From: Trichuris trichiura
Taxonomy: Eukaryota; Nematoda; Enoplea; Trichinellida; Trichuridae
Assembly (NCBI GenBank): GCA_037903355.1
Contig: JBAJFE010000011.1
Span: 691,001-755,000 of the forward strand
DNA: 64,000 nucleotides
Reading direction: 5' to 3'
Numbering within the stretch: the stretch's first letter is position 1; each line of letters opens with the position of its first letter. Shown in pieces: positions 13,366 through 23,999 of the stretch. The position numbers and the translations under genes are program-made. The notes under the pieces are model-generated. The model saw only the letters and a program-made list of their open reading frames with translations, did not search any database and was not told where the DNA came from.

Positions 13366-15870
13366 AAAATACTACTCCCTTCTTATCGTTAACTTACTGT
13401 ACGAAGAATGTAAAAACAGAATTTTTTCATATCTCCAGCATCCCGTAGCTCAAACGATCTCGGAAAAATCCGAACTATGCTCTCTATAAGTATGGGACTA
13501 TGATATCCGCTCCTTCAACTACTCTGTCCGTGCGCGCCCAGGCTACACAAGAGCAGTTTTGGTCGAACACCGCCACAACCAAAACCAATAGCTTTCAGAA
13601 GCCAGAATAATGCAGGAATACGTTTATGCGGGCTGCGTTAGATATGGATTCAAATGAAGTCATCGCGCAGAAAAACGGGCTCATTATAGTTCTGCGTTTC
13701 CGTTCCCATAACAGAGAACTGGTACTACGCTACTGAAGCGCTATCGCACACAAAAAACTAGTCGGGCGCGCAGAGGAAGGCTTACGAGTATTTTTGAAAA
13801 ATATTTTACCTGCTTTTCGTTCACCTACTGTATGAAGAACGTATAATTTCTCTTATTTCTAGCCTCCCGTGGCTCGAAAAATCCGAATGCTGCTCTGCAT
13901 CAGTATAGGAACATAATACTCGCTACGTAAAGTTCTTCGTCCATGCGCGACAAGTGTATGGAAGAGCGCCTTTTGTCGATCACCGCGACAAACGAAACTT
14001 ACAGCTTCCAAAGTCTCTATCCGGCCCAGAGCATCTATCTAACAGCAAGGACGATGCACCGAACACGTTTTTGAACACTCCTTTCGATTTCGTTTCAAAT
14101 AAGCCATCGCGCAGAAGAACAGGCTCCCTATCGGTCCGCGTATCAAATCTCACTCCGCAAGAAAACTACAGCGCTACTACAGCCCTATCGCTCACAAAAA
14201 ACTTTTCCGGCGCGCATGCGACGGCTAATTAGTATGTTGAAAATACTGGTACCAGCTTTTCGTTCATCAACTGTACTCCACATGTAAAAAGAGAAGTTTT
14301 TCATATTTCCGGTTTTCCGTTGCACAGACGAGCTCCGAAAAACAAGAATATGGCTCTGCGTAGATATACAAGCATAATATTCGGCTGTAAAACTACTTCA
14401 TTAACGTGCCCACAGGGCATAGAAGAACGACTTCAGTCAAACACCGTCATCAGGAGGTCTAACAGCTTCTAAAATTCGTACGCGACTCAACATAGCTGTA
14501 TAAAAGCTAGTACAGTGCAGGATTTGGTTTCTACCGCCACTTTCCATTTCTGCTCGGATGATGGGATCACGAGCAAAAACAGGATGAGTTCCGGTGTTCG
14601 GTGCTCCTGCTCCCACCCCGGAGGAGCATCAAAACGGTTCTACGGTTCTTTCACGGACGAAGGAGGTATCCGGCGCGCAGCGGACAGCCTGCGAGTATTG
14701 TTGAAAATATCGGTACCTGCGTTTCGTTCACCTACTGTACGAAGAATGCAAAAAAAGAACTATCTCTTATTTTCGGCCGCGGATTGTCCAAACGAGCGAC
14801 GAAAAATTTCAACATTGCTCTCCATAAGTATAGCGGCGTAATATTTGCTAGCTAAAGTATTTCCTCCATGAGCGCTGAATGTATAGAAGAGCGGCTTCCG
14901 TCGAACACAGCCAGGAGAACAAACAAAACTTATACCTTCCAAAGTTCTTACGCTACCCAACGTAGCTATTAAAAAAAGGAATGATGCAGGAATACTTTTC
15001 TGCCCGCTGCTCTCTGTTTGGTTTCAAATGAAACCATCGCGCAGAAAAACAGCCTCGTTATCGGCTGGCACTTCCGTTCCCATTCCGCAGGATCATTACA
15101 GGTCCACTGTAGCCGTCTCGCCGACAAAAGATTTCTCCAACGCGCAGGGGACGGCCTGTGAGTATTTTCGAAACTACCGCTACCTGCTTTTCGTTCAGCT
15201 ACTGTACGAAAAATGTAAAAAGAGAAGTTTTTCATATTTTCGGCTTTCCGTTCCTTGCTCGACCTCTGAAAACTAGGAATTTGGCTCTGCGTAGCTATAG
15301 GCGCATACTATTCGCCAGTTAAACTACGTCTTCTAGGTGCCTCCAGGCTTTAGAAGAGCAACTTTAGACGATCACGGCTATCAACAGATATAATGGCGTC
15401 GAGGACTCGTACGGAAACCAACACAGCTGTCTAAAACTAGAACATTGTAGGATTATGCTTCTGGCGCTACTTTCCATATCGCATCGAAAGGGAAAGCGAT
15501 CGCTCTGAAAAGCAGGCCGCTCTCGCTGGGCCTTTCGTTTCCCATTCAGGAGAAACATTTTAGCTCTCCTGTAGCCGTCTCGGAGATAAAGTACTTCTCC
15601 GCGCGCGTCGGACGGCTGGCGATTATTTTTGAAAATATCTCTACCTGCTTTTCCTTCAATTACTGTATGAAGAATAAAAAAAGATAAGTTTTTCATATTT
15701 CCAGCCTCTCATTGCTCAAACGATCCACGAAAAATCCGAATCTTGCTCTCCATAAGCACAGGAACATAATACTCGCTAAGTAAACTACTTCGTCCCTGCG
15801 CGCCCAAGGCTTACAAGAACGGTTTTCGCAGAACAGCGCCACAAGCCAAACCTATAACTTGATGACGCTA
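13365..15870. repeat. ~465-bp tandem repeat, main block (about 5-6 units)
   Basis: The landmark GTTCACCTACTGTACGAAGA (with variants) is seen near 13385, 13820, 14260, 14725, 15190 and 15650, so the spacing is about 430-475 bp. It follows array 1 directly. The section 14127-15560 is a close copy of 1-1425. Both strands carry reading frames of 60-110 codons, but they shift from unit to unit and are not credible genes. Confidence 0.88.
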
Positions 15871-16330
15871 GCCCATTCCGACGTAGGGATATTTTGACTT
15901 CGTGTCAAGATGAACTCCGGAGAAAGTTTGACACAAGCCTCGTTTTGCCACAGGAACAGTTTGACGCGGAGATGCTTCGCGTCAAAGTGTACCACGCTAA
16001 ATATTTGACGCGCAACTTATTTCAAGCGAGCCCATTTTAACGCAGGGATATTTTGACCTCGCCTGTAGAGGGACCCCCGCCAAAAGTTTGACGCCAGCTT
16101 TGTTTTGACAACTGATCATTTTGACGCGCAGATAAGCTTCGTGTCAAGGTTTACGCTGCAAAAAGTTTGAGGTCGCCTCGTTTTGATGCGAAATCACCTT
16201 TGCAGTGAAATTTCATGGCTTCGCGTCCCAATGTTTTTAGATTTAGTTTGGCGGAAGCTTACTTTAACGCGAGAACAGCTTTGCGCTGAGATTTTGTATC
16301 TCCACTGAAAGTTTAGCGCACGTATCCAAT
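15870..16330. repeat. TTTGACGC-rich repeat with ~160-bp period
   Basis: GCCCATTCCGACGTAGGGAT near 15870 returns as GCCCATTTTAACGCAGGGAT near 16029. GATGCTTCGCGTCAAAGTGT near 15970 returns as ATAAGCTTCGTGTCAAGGTT near 16131. The period is therefore about 160 bp, with roughly two and a half units. A shorter phrase, TTTGACGC or its complement, recurs every few tens of bases inside. Confidence 0.7.
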
Positions 16331-16864
16331 TGCATTGGTCGGGATGAAATTTTTCATTCAGTTTGTCTCAATGCTACCTTGGCGCAGGATGGAGTCACGG
16401 TGAAGTTGTCTGACTTCTCGGTAAATGCGTCGTAACTTGTAAGGAATTCGTATGTTTCCATTATAGAGTATTACAAAGGTAGCGACCTTTCATTAAAACG
16501 TTTTTTCAGAGCTTTGTGCTCTACTCTTCGTTCGTGTTCAGCGATACTGATGACTGAAAGTCACCCTGTTGCAATCATTTCTATCACCACTGTCGCTGAA
16601 GACAGACGAGTAAGCTTGAAAGCCCAGAAAAGAAAACTAATAAAACGAATGCCACCGGAAGGAAACGCCGCCATAGCCAACGTGTGCGCCTAAGTATTCT
16701 ACTTTGCGCTATTCAAGGAAGAGTAGTACTTCTTCAGCAACTAAACACATAAGTACAACAAGAAGAACAACTTTACCATGAAGACAAAAAATCAGAACAG
16801 TTTTCGGCTAATAATAGTAAGCTAGGTTAGTTCCTAACAGCAATGAAGAAATCTCACTTATTTT
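16330..16864. other. Spacer ending in the junction block
   Basis: No gene. From about 16690 it matches 10045-10215. The match ends within a few bases of the hammerhead-like motif at 16865. Confidence 0.55.
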
Positions 16865-16905
16865 GCGCTAAAGACGGGAACTGTGCCCTCTTGAAAACTT
16901 CGCTT
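16865..16905 (+). ncRNA. Degenerate hammerhead-like motif at the edge of copy B
   Basis: GCGCTAAAGACGGGAAC, then a spacer and TTGAAAACTTCGC. The conserved G of CTGANGA is mutated to A here, so it should be inactive. Interest lies in its position at the junction with the preceding module. Confidence 0.35.
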
Positions 16906-18624
16906 CATGAAAGTTTCTACGGAATCGAGATTCCGTACTTCAATTACGCAATAAGTACTTACACTGTTACAGTTGTTCTATAGAGAGTTACAGATCAGCC
17001 AGACGAAAAATAAACCACGAAATTGCAATCTGTTAGGCGAAGAAAAGAAAAAGTACAATCTTTTTACAAGGTACGATAAGTTTAAAATCTTTAAACAAAA
17101 CAAAGCCAAACTCGGCGACATTCATGAAAGTTAGAACGAGAACTATCGTAAAAACAATTCCCCAAGCCTTTTCAGCTGAAACGTTACGCAACAACTTAGC
17201 AATGGTCGAAAGACGGAGTATTAACTACTACGAGACTACTACCTAAATAATTTCGTACGAAACCTTGGATGACGCACAGCATTTATCAATGTCAATCTTA
17301 CCTTGATACGAAATGGGACAGCTTGCGTTGAATTACCGATTCTTCGTCTATATGCACCGCGACTAAAATCAAATACCGATAAGAAAAGTATGCAGGTTCA
17401 GCTATGGACAACCTGACCGTATTTTGAGATTTAAAAATATTTAACGTAGCAAAGTTGAGGATTCATTTAGCTGCAAAACTGTTATTTCATGTTTTCATCG
17501 ACTGCTCACTCATCAGCTTTCTCACCAACATTCGAGAAGCGATTCCATATTTTTTTCATTCTACGACTTGTTCAATTCTTGATATCCCTTCCGCGTGAAC
17601 AGTGCCTGAACACTACAGAACTCTTACTAAGCTGTATAGTTTCGCCATTCCACTCATACAGAGAACGACAGTCACCTTTACCGCTTTCAACGTACACAGA
17701 CGTTCCGGTGTTTTTCTTTTCAGCTTGATCTGAATGTTGCAGCACTTAAAAGTAGCTTTAAGCTGACGGTTGCGGGTTTGTTTTCGCCCTGAAAGCTATA
17801 CAGGCAACTTGGACGGAGTTATAAAACAAAAAATTGACAAAGACTAAAAAGAGAAAAAAAGTAGTGTCGTCGTCGTAATAGTGATTTCGGAAAATATTCA
17901 TCCATAGGCGACGCGTCCATTTTTTTAGTCTTCCACGCAATGAGAGTTTAGTAAGTGCACTGTAGTGTCAAATAGTACTGCTAAACAGGTAACGCTGTTC
18001 CCTACAAATAACATCTGACCAATTCGATCAGGCCCACAAACGTTGCTATCAACAGGTTCATATCAAGGTTCCAACTCTGTCTAATACGAAAGATACAGAA
18101 TACCAAAGCATCCAGTACCAATTTGAGGCAATCGAAAAATGACCACTCCTGGTGAAGGCGTATTTAAAAACTCTTCAATATCCATAATGCATAATTTCAA
18201 ACAGTGGCTGCTACAGAGGTGCACTTCGAAATACTTTCGAGTATTGCGTCTTTCGTGAATGCTATAGTGGTTTCAAGTGTCATTTCTTGTAACAGAGATG
18301 TCGAGGTGTACATTTAAGTTCTGTTAAACTGTTGATACATGCCGGTATGGACTATATAATCAACATCTATACTGTAATGGGCAAAAACAAACTTCATTTC
18401 TTTAATAGGAATAATTGGTCTCTCGTTGCTTTTGAAGCATTCTGCAAAAGTGAAAGCTGAACAACAGAAATCGCAGCAGCCTTAATGCCGCACAACTCTT
18501 GCATTGTGTGAATATGATTGCATCCGATACAAGTAGCGTTGAATGTGTTAGGTTGATTAAAGAACAACTAGCAAAAAAACGTACTTAAGTAAAACAGGAG
18601 TTCGTGACTGCACTTTCAAGTTAA

Positions 18625-19835
18625 CTCTTTCGGTTACGAGGATTCGCTTACCCTTCTCTTCTTCAGCGTGCATTGCTGGATTCCTTTCACCGATTGCTTG
18701 GTAGGCACATCTGCCAAAAAGTCGCACAAAATAACGTACTTCAGTCATGGCAAGACTGAGTAGAACCTGAGACGGAAAAAATTAAAATACTACTTACAAA
18801 ACCTACCGGAAAGCGTAAATCTTAATTCAAGCCTCACACCAATGGTTGGGCTTGACGTCGTATGAATAATTTGATATCCAAACATCACCTCCGACAACCT
18901 GACTCAACATTAACATAATAAGCTGATTCACAACAATGCAAAAAGTGAACTCTTTTAAGCACCTGAACCCTACTCTAATCCAAATTTCCACTGATGTTAG
19001 CAGGAATACAGCTCTCTTCTTCGCTAATGTAAGGACAATGCTTCCTGTTGGTAAACTACAAAGTTATCTCATACTCCATGCACTTATCGCTTTACAAAAA
19101 AGACAAGCGCTATGCAGTGGTAGGACAGATGAAGTACCTAATCCACAAGTAGTCACGCATTTACTTACCAAGAGGCGACCAAGGAGCTGAAGAATAATAA
19201 ACAGCTTAGACGGCGAACATTATGCCGCTAAGTATATGCGCAGGAGTTTAAGTGTGTTTTCACTTTTTGAACGCTCTTTTAGCTGCATGTTTTTCTAAAG
19301 ACGGCATGTAGTTCAAAAGATAAACTTAAAGCATGTCCAGATTGCCCAGCAGGATCCGCTTATGGACTAAGACTGCACTATGTCAAATCCATCTTCACCG
19401 TACAGAAACTGCAAAGAAAACGCACTTGTCAGTAACCAGTATGATCAGAAGCTCACAACAGAAACATCTGAATGACGCTACGGCCAGAATCTTGGACGGT
19501 AACGTCGCAGCTCGCCATCAGGCTTTCCAGATGTTCAATTATGCATCACAGACAATATTCCCTGCCGTGTCAGTTAATCCCTGGAAATATAAAACGTTTA
19601 AACGTCTAACAGGCAGCTTCATTGGTCACCTCTCGATCAGACAGACAGTGAAAGAAGAATTCTTGCGGCTTCAAACCGCTTAGAAATCTTTGGCTGACAA
19701 ATCTACGATTGTGTGGAGACAGGCAAAAACGCCTGAACGATGGTAATGAACGACCGATAAAGCCTAAAGGCATCTGTCCGCTCTCCAAATTTACCTAACC
19801 CAACATGCAAACCACTTGAAACAGACTCATTTTAA
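18625..19835. other. ~1.2-kb segment present in copy B only
   Basis: Copy A runs from TTCAAGTTGACACC (5178) straight on to AGCAAAGTTAAGCTGCAAAG (5201). Copy B breaks after TTCAAGTTAAC (about 18614) and resumes at AGCAAACCTAAGCTGCAAAT (about 19845). Two plus-strand frames inside (18936-19190, 84 codons, and 19333-19683, 116 codons) have no motif I know. I found no clear terminal repeats, so a deletion in A is as likely as an insertion in B. Confidence 0.55.
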
Positions 19836-21296
19836 AATTTCAGTAGCAAACCTAAGCTGCAAATATGTCTTATGCGTCGTACCGACGTTCCCTTGGCTTC
19901 CAGTTCGATCATTAAGAATAAAGAATCAACCAGGAAGGTTTTTCCAGACCATCAGGAAAGACAGCTGTAAACACAGCTCTTCGATTTTTAAAAGTTTGAA
20001 ACGATACAGTCAATGATTCACTTGTTAGTTTAAGTCGTTTAAAGTACCAGTTTTTGTCGCATGCAACAAATACTCTATCTCCTTCATTTTTTCAGCTTGT
20101 TCGCTATACAAGCTAGCATCCCCTAACTTCTCTGAAGAAGTGTCACGAAAACTGATAACATTCAGCTTTACTGAGAACACGCTAATATTTCCACTGAGGA
20201 AATCGATGTTGCCTTAGTTTTCCACATGTCGTGCTAAAGTTTAGAGGACAGAAGTTGAGAAGTCAATTGCTTAATTTTTTGAGTAAGAAAAAGATCAGTA
20301 ACATATCTTGTCAGCCACTGATCAGATCTCTGCGGTAGCGAAACTCTGACCGCACTACTTTAACAGATAGTAAACTTTATTTCTCTTAATCAGTACGGTA
20401 GGGTCAAAAGAGTTTCATCAATAAACCTGACTGCAACAGCAGCAGGTCAATACAAAAAAACTACTGAACGACTTTACGGTGAAAGTTTTTCCGTTGTTGA
20501 CTCATTTCTTAAAAACGTTACATCGCATTTAACCGTTAAAGCTTTCCTTGTGTTACTTTATTAGTTCTTTTCACCGCACAAAATCTATGCTACAGCTTGC
20601 GCTCCAAAATATATGCTACGTTTTGCGAACGTGTAAAAGCAGCGTAATTGCTTTCTGGAAAAAATGTACTGTAAAAAATTTAAATTCGAAGTATAATGAT
20701 AAGCAGGTTCAACGTTAACTGACACTCTATTGTTTATTCTTTTACGGCAAGGAACCATTCAATAATCGACGTGAGAAACAAAATTTCCTAAATAAATTCT
20801 AACTACTGCGCTGGAAAAGACGTCAGATGAACATCTAACTCAGTGTACCAAGATTAATAACATTTTTATTCAATGATAAAAAGGTTAAATAATTTTGTAC
20901 ATTTCAGGTAATCTTTTGTGCCTTCGTGAGGGGGATAAACTATGATGGTTGTGTATGAGTAGACCATGATCCGGACATTTTAACTATGAAAGTCAGTTTT
21001 CCTGACTGCAATACATTTCTCGTACATAATTGTTCCAGACTTCTTGTTGCTGTCCACTCACTCACAAGCATCATTTAACCTGCCAACGACGGGATAAGAA
21101 CTTTTGCTGTCTTAAAAATTACTTAGTCGTGATAGATCATCGCATATTACCAATTGCGCTTCACGAATAAAGTAGATAATAAGTAAATTGGGAACAAGCT
21201 ATAAAAGCTAACCCAAACTAATATTCTAACAATTTCATTATCGATCAATCAGACTACCTGTTGCAGGCAATACTTTGAATAATCGAGTCTCTACCC

Positions 21297-22247
21297 CAGT
21301 GTTTCCCAATCTTTTTGGAGCCAGGGCCCCCTTTCGAGACCTTCAACATGCCGAGGCCCCCCGTCATCCTCCCAAACATAATTCTCCAGCTTCTGTTATC
21401 CTCAGGTGCACCTGCTGTGGTTACGTTGTTGTGAATTTGTACAAGTAGTTCAACACCTGAAACAGGTTGCAGAATGTAGAATTGACTTCACTGCCTAACG
21501 CGTATGACAAAGCAAAAACAGTTCGTCATTAAAAACCTTATTAACCTGCGGATCTTGTCAGCCGCAAGTAGGACCCCATGGTTTGCGCTGTGAAAGTTCA
21601 GTGTGCGATCAATGGCTGGAAAACCTGGCGATGCGAAGTCAACGCTGAATTTCTTTTCTACACTAGAGCGAAATGGTTAGTAAGGAAGCCGGCTGCCATA
21701 TACGGCGAAAGCTCCTTAACGATATTCGAAACCGTTAACGCTTTTAATTCTTTAGTTGGCACTGAAGGCGTTCTTTTCGTATTGCTGGACATAAGCCGGC
21801 TAATTGGAGATCAGGGAGCCTTCAGAATACACGTGCCTCACTGGGATTCCTCCTCCTCAATTTTTTGGGCTGTTAGCAATCGTAGCGCAATAGGCAAGTC
21901 AGGCTGCGATGCTGTTCTCAGGGCTGCGCAACACTGAATCTAAATTCAATATTTCCTCGGTGAAAGACGACAGTCGCTGATATTACCTCAGTGTGACGAC
22001 TGGGTATGGTGCAGTGCTACTAATTTATCTACGTCCGGCTCGATAGTCGTCAGGAGTAATCTCAGGTCGCCTCGCCTCACTATCCTGAACGGCAGATTGC
22101 TCTCGTCCTGCGGCATCGACTACCAGGGATCCCCTGAGGCCCCCCTAAGTTCCCAGGGACCCCCTAAACCCCCAGTTCTTCCCAGGGCCCTCTTCAAGTT
22201 TTCCAGGGCCCTCAGGGGGCCCCTGGGACCCTATTTGAGAATCACTG
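21297..22247 (+). mobile_element. Non-autonomous hAT-type DNA transposon, 951 bp
   Basis: The left end reads CAGTGTTTCCCAATCTTTTT. The right end, reverse-complemented, reads CAGTGATTCTCAAATAGGGT. These match the CAGTG-type imperfect inverted ends typical of hAT elements. The flanks are CTCTACCC (21289-21296) and TTCTACCC (22248-22255), an 8-bp target duplication with one mismatch, as expected for hAT. Copy A at about 6660 has the unfilled site. The interior has one 119-codon frame (21578-21937) with no transposase features I can see. The last 150 bases are rich in runs of C and G next to the end. Confidence 0.85.
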
Positions 22248-23039
22248 TTCTACCCTATGCGGCATGATAAAAAATTTCAAATGAAGAATTAAAGCACGGA
22301 ATACCTGTTCAAATCTCCTTTTCCCCATTTGGAAAATTCAGCATGTCTCATACAGCCGATTTACCGCAGCTATCTAATGGGCTGATCACTTTTTTCATTT
22401 ACTGTTTGCCTAAATATAACCGTTTGAGTTGAGTAATGAAGAATGGTGGCGACAACAAACTTTTTTGGTCAGAATAATTTCATGAACAGCTAATATGCAA
22501 AGCCATGAAGTCGCAGGTAAGTAGTGAACAGGCGAGAAAAGCAAGAAAGAAATCGGCAAGCCATTTCCGGCTTAAAGAGCTGAAAAAAATGAAAATCGAA
22601 TCCTCAATTCAATCAGTCGGCCGAATACAATCTCATAAACTGGTCTTCTAACCGCACGGAAGCAAAAAAAATGCAAAAATTTTTACTTCGCCTATACATA
22701 CAGAACACACGGTCGCACCAAATGAATTTGTAGCCAGAAACGACGCCGCCAAAATGTTCACTGCTTGACCAAAGGAAAAGCATATCATCTTCGAGCTTAT
22801 CTTTTTTCGTTTTCTCGCTGAAAGATAGGGATACTGGTTTTGCTCCCGCGCGATAAGATATTATGAAGCGTACATTGGCGGAGGGGACTTTGAGGAAGAG
22901 CGATTAGCTTCTGCTGCCTTGATTAGATTGCCATAGGAGCATTGCCGAATTGGCTTTTGTCCAACAAGCCGCAAAGCAGTTGTTTTTAGCATGCGACGAC
23001 TCATTCAAGTCAAATCCAGGCGGCTTCTATCACGCCTTT

Positions 23040-23910
23040 AATCAATTCTAAAAGAGTATCCATCATTAACTAAAAATTAGTATAGAATTTTGTTATCGCT
23101 GACAACGGAACACGTAGGGCTCCGAAAGCACTGAGCATTCGTTTACTGGTAAGTACAAATAAACGCTTTGTGTTGTTTCCATAGTAAATACATACATGAA
23201 AAAACTTAGCGTAGGAATAACGAATGTAGCAGTAGAGCTCCTTCGGACGATATACGACAGATATATGTCTTCTATTCAAAGAATAATCTGGTTAACTTCG
23301 TATAGAGGGCAGAGAACAGCGATAGTGATACGACAGAAATATGACCAATTCGGCGACCTAAACCATTCCCGCCTCTGCAGTTTATACAGATCACCGTTGC
23401 GCCCTATTAAGGTGAATGACTGAGCAGAGACAGTGACCTATGAAAAGGCAGCAGTCCAAGGAAGCAAAGACACATAGGGATAGCGAGCTCAAGCAGGGTA
23501 ACCCTCTGCGAACTGGGTACGGTTCTGTAACAGGAGGGGTCCGCAGTCATGTCGCCCTATGGGTGGTCTTAAGTTAAGCCCATTCGACCTCATGTCGTTA
23601 TCATCAGCAGTGGCCTCGTCCAGCAAGTGGTATAGGCACAATGAGATACTCCTTTTTTACATTTACAAATGTTTTGGAACGACCAGTTAAATTGAATGGG
23701 CGTTGGCGACAGGGAGTAGTAAGGCTTAGTAGCAAAGAAGATATATGCTGAATGAAAACGTTAGGCAACAGAAGTGCAACGAATCAAAACAACGAAACCG
23801 TTTGCCGGTCTATAAGCATTGAGGTTACAGTATTGCCGGTGGCAGTAATTTTATTACATCTACAACAAAAGCAAAAGCGCTTAACAGCAAGTAATTGTTT
23901 TTTCTATGAA
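23040..23910. other. ~0.87-kb segment present in copy B only
   Basis: Copy A joins CCAGGCGGCTTCTGTGACG (7468) almost directly to GAAAAAATATTGCACTTAAT (7494). In copy B the same two landmarks are at 23018 and 23912. The interval is less AT-rich around 23430-23620. No terminal repeats or protein recognised. Confidence 0.5.
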
Positions 23911-23999
23911 GTGAATTCGATTGAAAAAATACTGTCCCTAATCAATGTGCAGAATTATTAACTTGGACAAAATCCTTTTTCTAAAGTAAGCAAGAACTC

